From Planctomycetota bacterium (GTDB taxonomy: Bacteria > Planctomycetota > Phycisphaerae > UBA1845 > PWPN01), in assembly GCA_016209665.1 (NCBI GenBank), contig JACQVT010000569.1, forward strand, positions 1-5,042: a DNA stretch of 5,042 nt. Reading direction: 5' to 3'. The position numbers and the translations under genes were made by a program. Below the pieces are notes generated by a model. That model had not been told where the DNA came from and searched no databases. It saw nothing but the letters and a program-made list of their open reading frames with translations. Shown here one piece after another: positions 1-5,042 of this stretch; the stretch's first letter is position 1; every line of letters begins with the position of its first letter.

Positions 1-530
1 AGCTTCTCGTCGGGCAGGCCATGCACGTCGACGCCCCGGGCCCGCAGGGACTCGGCGATGTTGATATAGAACTCTTCCGGGGCCGCTTCCAGCCCCGCCT
101 TGTGGGCGGCCAGCGACTTGTCGCCCGGCAGCCGCTGCAAGACCATGCGGGCGTCCTCGCGCAGATCCTCGTCGGCCAGCAGGGCGGCCACGGGGTCGAC
201 CGCCTCATCGCCGGCCAGTTCGGAAAGCGCCCAGATAGCCTCGCGCTTGACGACGGTGGGCTGGCTCTTGTCCAGCAGCTTGAGCAGTTCCTCCACCGTC
301 CGGCCTTTCCGCCGATCGTTGCCCGGTCCGCCGACGGTGTGCACGACCTGCCACAGCACCCGCTTGCCGGTCTGCGCCGTCTCGGGATCGGCGTTCGCCA
401 GCTTCTTCGCCAGCCCCCCGATCGAGCGGGCCGGGCGTCCCACCTCGGGGGTGCTGGCGGGATCGGCGTAATTGGCCGGTTTCTCCTCGGCGGTTTTGGC
501 GCTGCCTTGCTGGTCCTTCTTCTTGGCCAT
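1..530 (-). CDS. HEAT-repeat-like protein, N-terminal part (runs off the left edge)
   Basis: The gene starts at the ATG at 530-528 and stays open to the window edge, giving 176 complete codons. An AGGTGA ribosome binding site at 540-535 lies four bases before the ATG and supports this start. The N-terminus is a lysine-rich, polar leader (MAKKKDQQG) with no signal peptide, so a cytoplasmic location is likely. From about residue 78 the sequence becomes paired amphipathic helices: TVEELLKLLDKSQPTVVKRE, then AIWALSELAGDEAVDPVAAL, then LADEDLREDARMVLQRLPGD. The rhythm of leucines, alanines and acidic turns resembles HEAT or PBS-lyase-type repeats, which usually act as protein-binding scaffolds. 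No catalytic motif is visible. It follows the oxidoreductase on the same strand after 98 bases, so co-transcription is possible unless the hairpins between them terminate. The repeat call is by eye; the binding partner is unknown. Confidence 0.85.
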   Translation of the reverse strand, partial: MAKKKDQQGSAKTAEEKPANYADPASTPEVGRPARSIGGLAKKLANADPETAQTGKRVLWQVVHTVGGPGNDRRKGRTVEELLKLLDKSQPTVVKREAIWALSELAGDEAVDPVAALLADEDLREDARMVLQRLPGDKSLAAHKAGLEAAPEEFYINIAESLRARGVDVHGLPDEK

Positions 531-534
531 GTGT

Positions 535-540
535 TCACCT
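535..540 (-). promoter_or_regulatory. Ribosome binding site of the HEAT-like gene
   Basis: Read on the minus strand, AGGTGA is followed by ACAC and then the ATG at 530. It is a good Shine-Dalgarno match at usable spacing. It fixes the start of a gene whose 3' end is outside the window. Confidence 0.65.
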
Positions 541-549
541 GTCTGAATC

Positions 550-567
550 AGCCCCGGGCTTGGGGCT
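550..567. repeat. GC-rich palindrome, first of a pair
   Basis: AGCCCC at 550-555 and GGGGCT at 562-567 form a six-base-pair stem around GGGCTT. The 14 bases at 558-571 (gcttggggctctga) recur exactly at 601-614, so this palindrome and the next share a half. It lies between the oxidoreductase stop and the HEAT-like start. It resembles the short extragenic palindromes common between planctomycete genes. It could weaken read-through, but no T-run follows it on the minus strand, so I do not call it an intrinsic terminator. Confidence 0.6.
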
Positions 568-588
568 CTGATCGTCCTTCACCATCAA

Positions 589-608
589 CCCCGCGCTGGC
601 GCTTGGGG
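589..608. repeat. GC-rich palindrome, second of a pair
   Basis: CCCC (589-592) pairs with GGGG (605-608) and GCGC (593-596) with GCGC (599-602), with a two-base TT bulge and a TG centre. The right half continues into the exact 14-base copy shared with the first palindrome. On the minus strand it sits about 20 bases after the oxidoreductase stop, a place where a transcript end or mRNA-stabilising hairpin could act. Confidence 0.6.
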
Positions 609-628
609 CTCTGACACTTTTCCCGCTC

Positions 629-1984
629 TCACAAGTGGTACGGATGCCGCTGTGGGCGGCTCATCAGCCGCTGGGCCTGCTCGTCGTTGATGATTTCCTG
701 CTTGGCCTGGTCCCATTCGATCGTGCGGCCCAGCATGAAGGCCAGGTTGCCCAGAACGCACAGGTTCGACACGCCGACGGCGGCGTCGATGTTCATGATC
801 GTCTTCTTGCTCGTCTTGATGCCCTCGAACCAGTCTTCCTTGTGGCCGGGGCTCTTGTAGACGTCCTTGGCGCCGGCGGCGGGGACCCACTCGCGGGCCT
901 TGCGCTCGGCCCAGGTCCCGCCGTCGCCGCCCCAGTGCGTGAACGTGCCCTTGTCGCCTTTGTAGACTGCTCCATAGTTGGGTCGGATGATCTTGTCCTC
1001 GCCTTCCTTGCGTTCCTCGGCCGGGACCAGGTCTTCGTTGCTCTGGTTCCAGGTCATGATCCAGTCGGGGTTCTTGAACGTGTACGTGACCTTCATCGTG
1101 GTGGCGCAATCCCACAGGCCCTTGGTCGGGGTGGTGCCCGTGGCCTCCACCGTGACGGGGCCCGTGCCGTCGGCCCCCATCCACCACATCGCACAGCTCA
1201 TGACGTGGGCCCCGCGGTCGCGGATTTGTCCGCCGCCCGATTCCATCGTCCAACGGAAGTTGCCGTGAGAGAAGCGGGCGTTGTAGGGCCGCCATCGCAG
1301 CGGCCCCAGCCACAGGTCGTAATCCAGGTCTGCCGGCGGATCACTGTCGGGCACCGGGTTGTCGTCCACGGGGCTGGGGTAGTGGAAGCAGTCGACGCGG
1401 CTGATGTGGCCGATGTTGCCGTTGACCAGGTAGCGGTGGGCCAGATACGCCTCGGGCTGCGATCGGCCCTGCGAGCCGACCTGGACCGCGATCCGGTTCT
1501 TGTGGGCGGCGGCGACCATCACTTTGCCTTCCTCGATCGTGCAGCACGCGGGCTTCTCGACGTAGACGTGTTTGCCGCACTCGGCCGCGTGCACCGTCTG
1601 CACGGCGTGCCAGTGGTCGGGCGTGGCGATCACCACGGCGTCGATGTCCTTGCGCTGGAGCACGTAGCGGTAGTCGCGGTAGACGTCGGCCTGCGGACCG
1701 GCCATCTCCGACGCCTTGCGGAGCTGGCCCTCGTCTACATCGCAGACGGCCGCGATGTTTACCTCACCTTTCTTCAGGCGGGCTGTCATGTCGCCCAGGT
1801 GATAGCGGCCCATGCCGCCGACGCCGATGTGCGCGAACGTCAGCTTGCCGTTGGCGCCCTCTCGGCCCGGCGCCGCCAGCACCCGCGACGGCACGAAGTA
1901 CGGGAAGCCGATCGCTGCTCCCGCCGCCGCGCCCACTGTCTTGAGCACGTCGCGGCGCGGTATCCTGCGGTCCTGTCTGGTCAT
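629..1984 (-). CDS. Tat-exported Gfo/Idh/MocA-family oxidoreductase
   Basis: Predicted NAD(P)-dependent sugar or cyclitol dehydrogenase-like protein of 451 residues. The N-terminus carries a twin-arginine signal (RRDVLK, residues 10-15), a hydrophobic stretch and a likely cut near residues 36-39, so the folded enzyme should be exported by Tat. The Rossmann motif GVGGMG is at 54-59, with an acidic residue ending beta-2 (D82). The family EKP motif is at 143-145 within VYVEKPACC, and ATPDHWH is at 121-126. A later DRGAHVMSCAMWW stretch matches the substrate-site histidine region. Exported members of this family are abundant in planctomycetes and mostly have unknown substrates. I chose ATG 1984 because GAGGA at 1997-1993 lies eight bases before it; an in-frame GTG at 2008 would add eight residues but has no clear ribosome binding site. 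It is divergent from the secreted helical protein. Family is confident; substrate is not known. Confidence 0.95.
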   Translation of the reverse strand: MTRQDRRIPRRDVLKTVGAAAGAAIGFPYFVPSRVLAAPGREGANGKLTFAHIGVGGMGRYHLGDMTARLKKGEVNIAAVCDVDEGQLRKASEMAGPQADVYRDYRYVLQRKDIDAVVIATPDHWHAVQTVHAAECGKHVYVEKPACCTIEEGKVMVAAAHKNRIAVQVGSQGRSQPEAYLAHRYLVNGNIGHISRVDCFHYPSPVDDNPVPDSDPPADLDYDLWLGPLRWRPYNARFSHGNFRWTMESGGGQIRDRGAHVMSCAMWWMGADGTGPVTVEATGTTPTKGLWDCATTMKVTYTFKNPDWIMTWNQSNEDLVPAEERKEGEDKIIRPNYGAVYKGDKGTFTHWGGDGGTWAERKAREWVPAAGAKDVYKSPGHKEDWFEGIKTSKKTIMNIDAAVGVSNLCVLGNLAFMLGRTIEWDQAKQEIINDEQAQRLMSRPQRHPYHL

Positions 1985-1992
1985 TGTGCGAA

Positions 1993-1997
1993 TCCTC
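1993..1997 (-). promoter_or_regulatory. Ribosome binding site deciding the oxidoreductase start
   Basis: GAGGA on the minus strand lies eight bases upstream of ATG 1984. The alternative GTG at 2008 has only a distant purine-rich stretch upstream. This favours the shorter form, which also places the twin arginine at residues 10-11. Confidence 0.55.
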
Positions 1998-2035
1998 ACT
2001 GTTTCCACGAGCGACCCGAGAATCTCAGGGAGGGC

Positions 2036-2063
2036 AGTGTACTCGTTTTGTCGACGAAGGCAA
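2036..2063 (-). promoter_or_regulatory. Possible sigma-70-type promoter for the oxidoreductase
   Basis: On the minus strand TTGCCT (2063-2058) and TACACT (2041-2036) are separated by 16 bases. Each matches four of six consensus bases. Transcription would start near 2029, giving a leader of about 45 bases before ATG 1984. It is one of few AT-richer spots in this gap, but planctomycete promoters are poorly defined, so this is a weak prediction. Confidence 0.3.
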
Positions 2064-2094
2064 GCCGTGATCCGTTGACGCCGAGTGATCGCGC

Positions 2095-2110
2095 GGGGAC
2101 GATGGTCCCC
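2095..2110 (+). promoter_or_regulatory. Hairpin spanning the translation start region
   Basis: GGGGAC (2095-2100) and GTCCCC (2105-2110) form a perfect six-base-pair stem with a GATG loop. The loop holds the upstream candidate ATG (2102), the downstream candidate ATG (2111) follows the stem directly, and the only purine-rich Shine-Dalgarno candidate (GGGGA) is the left arm. If the stem forms in the mRNA it would hide that site. Confidence 0.45.
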
Positions 2111-3247
2111 ATGCGGTTATCCCCCTGGTTCACAGCGTGTCTGGTGTTTGCCGGCGTCCTGTCCGCTCGCGTGACGGCTGAATCCCAACCGGCCACTCGA
2201 CCCGCGCCGGACCTGCGGGCCGAACGGACTTGGCTCCTGAGGCAGTTCGACCAGCGGGCCGCCTCGCGCGTGGCCGAGGCCCTGAGTCAGCCAGCGGACA
2301 ACACCGCCGGGGGCATCGCCTGGGGGCACAGTTACCTGATGTCGGCCCTGGCGGAGATGCTCCACGCCACGGGCGATTCGAGATACGCGGCCCTGTTCGT
2401 CCGCCTGGGCACCTGGGTGGCCGACGGTCGCGACGACCGCCACCAGCGTCGCGACGAGGTCCGCGGCAAGGTCCTGCCCGCCTGGGGCTCCAGCAAGTAC
2501 TCCGACGGCAAGTGGTACGTCTGGGCCGTCCACACGGGCATGATCGCCGCGCCGATGGCCCGATTCGGCGCCGCCGTCAACGAGCATCCCCGCTTGCGCG
2601 AGCGCTTCAAGGCTGACGCCGGCCGTTTCACGGCGATTGCTCGCGAGGCGCTCGGCGCCCACGCCGACCAGTTCCGGCCCGGCCCCGCCGACGGGGAAGG
2701 ACACCTGTACGGCTACTGGCTGAAGAGGGGCCTGCCGTTGAATCAGCAGAACGCCCCCGCCCGGGCCTGGATTTGGCTCGCCGACGTTGCCGGCGATCGC
2801 GCGGTGCTCGACGAGCCCACGCACCTCGCCACGTTCCTCAAGAATCGACTGCGGCTGACGGAGGATGGCGCGTACGTCTGGGGCTATTGGCCGCCGCTCG
2901 ACGGCCCCGGTGAGGCGTTCGAGGACATCTCGCACGCGGCCATCAACGCCGACTTCATCGTGCTCTGCGCGGAGAACGGGATTGTCTTCGGCCAACAGGA
3001 CGTAGACCGCGTGGCCAAAACATTTCTCACGCGGGTCATGCCCGAACCAAACAAGGTCGCCAACGATCTCGCCGGCCGGGGCGTCGCCAAGTACCCGTAT
3101 GCGCCGTTCATGTGGGGCCGGCTCGCTCGCCACGACACCGCCGTGCGGGATCGATTGCTCGAGTACGCCCACACCCGCATTGACGACAAGTCGGCGCCGA
3201 ACACCTTCCTCGTGGGCCTCGTCCATCTGGTGGCGGCGACGCGATGA
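2102..3247 (+). CDS. Secreted all-helical protein of unknown function, (alpha/alpha)-barrel-like
   Basis: A 381-residue protein from ATG 2102, or 378 from ATG 2111; positions below use 2111. A Sec signal peptide is visible: MRLSPW, a hydrophobic core, and a likely cut after VTA at residue 23. The mature part is regular helices rich in Trp, Tyr and Gly. Family-like blocks are GGIAWGHSYLMSALAEMLHA (68-87), VLPAWGSSKYSDGKWYVWAV (121-140), GLPLNQQNAPARAWIWLADV (207-226), and EDISHAAINADFIVLCAENG (271-290). Alternating helices with conserved loop aromatics, His and acidic residues resemble six-hairpin or C5-epimerase-like toroids that act on glycans. No named family is certain and the active site cannot be assigned. 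Coding probably does not begin further upstream: the same frame is open there only as antisense of the oxidoreductase. Divergence from an exported sugar-dehydrogenase-like gene suggests, but does not show, a shared role in carbohydrate use. Confidence 0.88.
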   Translation: MVPMRLSPWFTACLVFAGVLSARVTAESQPATRPAPDLRAERTWLLRQFDQRAASRVAEALSQPADNTAGGIAWGHSYLMSALAEMLHATGDSRYAALFVRLGTWVADGRDDRHQRRDEVRGKVLPAWGSSKYSDGKWYVWAVHTGMIAAPMARFGAAVNEHPRLRERFKADAGRFTAIAREALGAHADQFRPGPADGEGHLYGYWLKRGLPLNQQNAPARAWIWLADVAGDRAVLDEPTHLATFLKNRLRLTEDGAYVWGYWPPLDGPGEAFEDISHAAINADFIVLCAENGIVFGQQDVDRVAKTFLTRVMPEPNKVANDLAGRGVAKYPYAPFMWGRLARHDTAVRDRLLEYAHTRIDDKSAPNTFLVGLVHLVAATR

Positions 3248-3323
3248 GAGCATTCCTTCGGCCGCTGGATCCACGACCTGAGACCGTATGCCCCGGAACA
3301 GCTTCGCGCGATCCGCGTGTTGG

Positions 3324-3370
3324 CCGCCCCGCCGGGGCGGTAGTCAACAGCCCAGGGCGTGAGCCCTGGG
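3324..3370 (+). repeat. Two-hairpin composite repeat, copy 1
   Basis: Hairpin A pairs CCGCCCC (3324-3330) with GGGGCGG (3334-3340). It is followed by TAGTC and a short spacer, then hairpin B pairs CCCAGGGC (3351-3358) with GCCCTGGG (3363-3370) across a GTGA loop, which is a GNRA tetraloop. A second copy lies inverted at 3465-3510. By eye about 39 of 46 aligned positions agree with one gap. No T-run follows, so it looks like a dispersed palindromic repeat more than a terminator. Confidence 0.75.
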
Positions 3371-3403
3371 GACGCGGACGTGAGCCTTCAACATCATCTT
3401 TTG

Positions 3404-3442
3404 CTTCTTCAGGAGGGCGGCGAAGCCGCCCTCCTGAAGAAG
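3404..3442. repeat. Perfect 18-bp stem with GAA loop
   Basis: The arms at 3404-3421 and 3425-3442 are exact reverse complements around a three-base GAA loop. The GC-rich core next to the loop (GGAGGGCGGC) is flanked by an AT-richer outer stem (CTTCTTCA). On the plus strand it is followed by GG and TTTT, so it could end transcription from the secreted-protein gene, although the T-run is short and offset. It sits between the two inverted composite repeats. Confidence 0.85.
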
Positions 3443-3464
3443 GGTTTTGTGGTGTGGATGCCTT

Positions 3465-3510
3465 CCGAGGGCTCACGCCCTCGGCTTTGGACTAGCGCCC
3501 CGTTCGGGGC
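3465..3510 (-). repeat. Two-hairpin composite repeat, copy 2 (inverted)
   Basis: Read on the minus strand: hairpin A pairs GCCCCG with CGGGGC (3510-3497), then TAGTC, then hairpin B pairs CCGAGGGC (3484-3477... on minus) with GCCCTCGG ending at 3465, again with a GTGA loop at 3476-3473. Hairpin B occupies 3465-3484. Relative to copy 1, the third stem pair of hairpin B has changed from C-G to G-C on both sides, so pairing is kept. Confidence 0.75.
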
Positions 3511-3511
3511 T

Positions 3512-3566
3512 TGCCAGAGCATGGTCTGCGAACACGACTTCACGACGCCATCAGCCCGCTCTGGCA
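3512..3566. repeat. Imperfect large palindrome with 9-bp outer stem
   Basis: TGCCAGAGC (3512-3520) is the exact reverse complement of GCTCTGGCA (3558-3566). Inside, ATGG (3521-3524) can pair with CCAT (3548-3551). The loop carries two CACGAC copies (3534-3539 and 3541-3546 approximately). It directly follows copy 2 of the composite repeat. Its function is unknown. Confidence 0.55.
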
Positions 3567-3610
3567 GGCATTCCTGAAGCCACGGCCTATGGCGGTCGCT
3601 GATTGCCCGG

Positions 3611-3885
3611 CTACGCCAGTTGCCGCCGGAACGCTTGTTTGGCCCGGAAGAACGCGGCTCGTGCTGTCGTCTGGGTGCAATCGAGGAGCCGGGCGATTTC
3701 GGCATAGCGCATGTCGTGATAGAACCGCAACACCAGCATGGTGCGGTGGCGCTCGTCCAGCCGCGACAGCGCCCAGCCGGTGAGTTCCACCAGCGTAAAC
3801 CCGCCCGTGGGCCGCTTCGGCCAGCGCAGCCAGCCCACGGCTGTCGCCTGCCACGGCACTGCGGATCAGATCATCCTGGCTGCAT
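3611..3885 (-). pseudogene. Decayed ECF sigma factor: N-terminus and region 4 kept, region 2 lost
   Basis: Three minus-strand frames carry pieces of one ECF sigma factor. ATG 3885 opens MQPG and then stops. Dropping one G at 3875/3876 would give MQPDDLIRSAVAGDSRGLAALA and then EAAHGRVYA, a typical ECF N-terminus. That frame loses likeness near 3792. In a third frame, from about 3790 to the stop at 3611-3613, ALSRLDERHRTMLVLRFYHD leads into MRYAEIARLLDCTQTTARAA and FFRAKQAFRRQLA, a clear sigma region 4 with its helix-turn-helix that would read the -35 element. Region 2, which binds the -10 element and core polymerase, should lie between but is absent: only the junction remains. The product is therefore predicted non-functional as a sigma factor. 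An AGAGG-like site lies about eight bases before ATG 3885. A GTG at 3859 could express a region-4-only peptide of 82 residues, which I cannot exclude. Confidence 0.75.
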
Positions 3886-3970
3886 GTCGAGAGCCTCTGT
3901 CACCCTCCGTCTCGACGGCACGCAAGCGACCCACGCCGACCCTGCTACACACGTCCTGCTGACGCGGAAT

Positions 3971-3989
3971 GACCGGCTGGAAGCCGGTC
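3971..3989. repeat. GACCGGCT/AGCCGGTC hairpin
   Basis: GACCGGCT (3971-3978) and AGCCGGTC (3982-3989) form a perfect eight-base-pair stem with a GGA loop. On the minus strand it lies about 15 bases after the stop of the beta-propeller-like gene. ACCGGCTTCCAGCCGGT-type palindromes are familiar dispersed repeats in several bacterial groups. No T-run follows on the minus strand, so termination is uncertain. Confidence 0.65.
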
Positions 3990-4003
3990 CCACACAAAAG
4001 CCG

Positions 4004-5042
4004 TCAGGGTCCACTGGGAAGGCCGAGCACGAGCAACTGGTCCTGTTGATTTCGGCCGATCACCTGCCGCAAAACCAGGCGCCCGCTAACCGCCAGCACC
4101 TGCGGCTGCCAGCCGCGGACGTTGAAGAACCCCGCGCGACGGGGCCGCGCGGGATCGGACACGTCGTAGACGACCAACGTCGATCGCCCCAACTCCGCGA
4201 GCAGCGACTCGCCCACGGGAAGCAGTTGCACGTCGGCCGACCGGAACGCCAGCGAAAGATACGATGCGTCGCATCGACCGATGAGCTGGGGCTCCGCCGA
4301 CCCAGGCGGGTACTCAAAGACGCGAAGCCCCTCCAGATCGCTCACGAAGGCCAGCCTGCGCTGGTAGTCGCACCAGACTGTCGCGTTGCCGCCCCACACG
4401 CCGGGACCCACTTCCCGCAGGTACTGCGTGTGCCAGGACCAGTCCTCTCCCTGGGGTTCGTCGACCCGACCATACGAAGTTGGATACGGCAAGAAGTTCT
4501 GTTCGAGGATCGCAGCATTCGGATCCTCGTTGGCGCTACCGGTCACGTAAGGGTTCCAGGGCGTGTGGAATCCCAACGCTCCAAACCAACGCAGGCGTTC
4601 GGACGAGCCATTCTGCCCCGCGAGTTTCGTCAGCAGGTCGGTCCATTCGGGACTGTTCTGGTCGGCTCGGGCGGAGGGGAACGCCACCAGGTCCAGGCCC
4701 GGCTCATCGGACCAGTCGAAGGTGTAGATGCGCTTCGGCCACAAACGCGGGTCGGCCGCCGCGCCCCCTGTCGGCCGCTGGGCATATTCGACGTAGGCGT
4801 GGTCGGCGGTGGTCGTGAACTTCAGCAGCACCTGATCTCTGTTCGCCGCGCCCGGATAGTAGCTTCTCGCGGAGTAGGGGGACGCCAACTCCTTCGAGAT
4901 GAGGTGCGGTTCCTGCCCCGCCGGCCAGGAAATCCGGAGCCGAACCACGCAATCCGGCGTCTGATTGCTGGCCACGCCGGTGATGATGAGTTCCCCGGCA
5001 GAATCCATGCTGAAGTCGGAGATGTAGGACATGGATCCCAGG
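4004..5042 (-). CDS. Beta-propeller-like (LVIVD-type) protein, C-terminal part (runs off the right edge)
   Basis: The frame is open to the right edge (Leu-Gly-Ser before the first in-window Met at 5032), and no ribosome binding site precedes that Met, so 345 residues of a longer protein are seen. The sequence is mostly beta strands with charged turns. The C-terminal third has blade-like units: RLAFVSDLEGLRVFEYPPGS, SLLAELGRSTLVVYDVSDPA, RPRRAGFFNVRGWQPQVLAV and GRLVLRQVIGRNQQDQLLVL. The YDVSDPARPRRAG stretch is typical of LVIVD repeats, which form propellers in secreted or cell-surface proteins. The middle has Trp- and Pro-rich loops (HTPWNPYVTG, EDWSWHTQYL). No catalytic motif is visible. 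Export cannot be judged because the N-terminus is missing. Downstream lies an eight-base-pair hairpin. Fold class is moderately sure; function is unknown. Confidence 0.85.
   Translation of the reverse strand, partial: LGSMSYISDFSMDSAGELIITGVASNQTPDCVVRLRISWPAGQEPHLISKELASPYSARSYYPGAANRDQVLLKFTTTADHAYVEYAQRPTGGAAADPRLWPKRIYTFDWSDEPGLDLVAFPSARADQNSPEWTDLLTKLAGQNGSSERLRWFGALGFHTPWNPYVTGSANEDPNAAILEQNFLPYPTSYGRVDEPQGEDWSWHTQYLREVGPGVWGGNATVWCDYQRRLAFVSDLEGLRVFEYPPGSAEPQLIGRCDASYLSLAFRSADVQLLPVGESLLAELGRSTLVVYDVSDPARPRRAGFFNVRGWQPQVLAVSGRLVLRQVIGRNQQDQLLVLGLPSGP

Larger units (their letters stand above)
3248..3610. other. Gene-free stretch rich in palindromes
   Basis: No credible intact gene is seen here. 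The first part (3248-3340) has a protein-like frame continuing after the preceding stop. The stretch 3324-3510 is filled by hairpins listed separately, followed by a larger imperfect palindrome at 3512-3566. The last 40 bases show nothing I can name. A short frame starting at ATG 3244 overlaps the preceding stop but runs straight through the palindromes and is not credible. Confidence 0.6.

Noticed and set aside
21..614. Plus-strand frame of 197 codons at the left edge
   Set aside because: It is antisense to the HEAT-like gene, which has a good ribosome binding site and a sensible repeat pattern, and the plus-strand frame runs into the palindromes at 550-614.
2015..2030. Short CCCGAGA/TCTCAGGG complementarity in the divergent gap
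   Set aside because: It needs a bulge and a very small loop, and nothing around it suggests an operator. It could be chance in GC-rich DNA.
635..2101. Very long plus-strand open frame antisense to the oxidoreductase, in frame with the downstream secreted protein
   Set aside because: Its translation is low-complexity (Ala, Val, Gly, His, Arg rich) with no family likeness, whereas the minus strand encodes a clear Gfo/Idh/MocA protein. The open frame is explained by GC-rich codon use. The real plus-strand gene begins at the signal peptide near 2102-2111.
2117..3274. 385-codon minus-strand open frame antisense to the secreted protein
   Set aside because: It has no recognisable domain or ribosome binding site, and the plus strand carries a signal peptide and consistent helical blocks. 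It is a shadow of GC-rich third positions.
3244..3495. Small plus-strand frame overlapping the secreted-protein stop by ATGA
   Set aside because: The overlap looks operon-like, but the frame passes through three hairpins and its product is Arg/Pro/Gly-rich with no family likeness.
3324..3566. CRISPR array or attenuator
   Set aside because: There is no set of regularly spaced direct repeats with unique spacers; the repeats are few, inverted and palindromic. No leader peptide or downstream gene in the right orientation supports an attenuator.
3571..3610. Possible sigma C-terminal extension after the region-4 stop on the minus strand
   Set aside because: TAG at 3611-3613 follows FRRQLA directly and the short sequence beyond shows no protein-like continuation I can recognise.

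Overview
This is a GC-rich bacterial window that most resembles a planctomycete, possibly a member of the Phycisphaerae-like lineages. Four things point there, all by recognition and not by search: a Gfo/Idh/MocA-family oxidoreductase with a twin-arginine export signal, a HEAT-repeat protein beside it, remnants of an ECF sigma factor with an FFRAK-type region 4, and several GC-rich palindromic repeats between genes.

Layout. At 1-530 (minus) lies the N-terminal part of a HEAT-repeat-like protein that runs off the left edge. At 629-1984 (minus) lies a complete Tat-exported Gfo/Idh/MocA oxidoreductase. The 98-base gap between these two genes holds two related palindromes. A gap of about 117 bases then separates the oxidoreductase from a divergent plus-strand gene (2102-3247). 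That gene encodes a secreted, all-helical protein of unknown function that looks like an (alpha/alpha)-barrel, carbohydrate-active type protein. From 3248 to 4003 there is no intact gene. This stretch contains a dense cluster of palindromes (3324-3566), the decayed remains of an ECF sigma factor on the minus strand (3611-3885), and one more hairpin (3971-3989). From 4004 to the right edge (minus) is the C-terminal part of a large beta-propeller-like protein with an LVIVD-type YDVSDPARP motif.

How the parts may work together. The oxidoreductase and the helical protein are both predicted to be exported and are transcribed divergently from a shared intergenic region. A joint role in processing sugars outside the cytoplasm is possible but is inference only. 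The HEAT gene could be co-transcribed with the oxidoreductase. The beta-propeller gene is separated from the rest by the repeat and pseudogene zone and shows no clear link.

I see no convincing new multi-gene system. The most interesting parts are two inverted copies of a two-hairpin repeat, with a compensatory base-pair change between them, flanking a perfect 18-bp stem, and the sigma-factor remnant whose coding traces lie in three frames.
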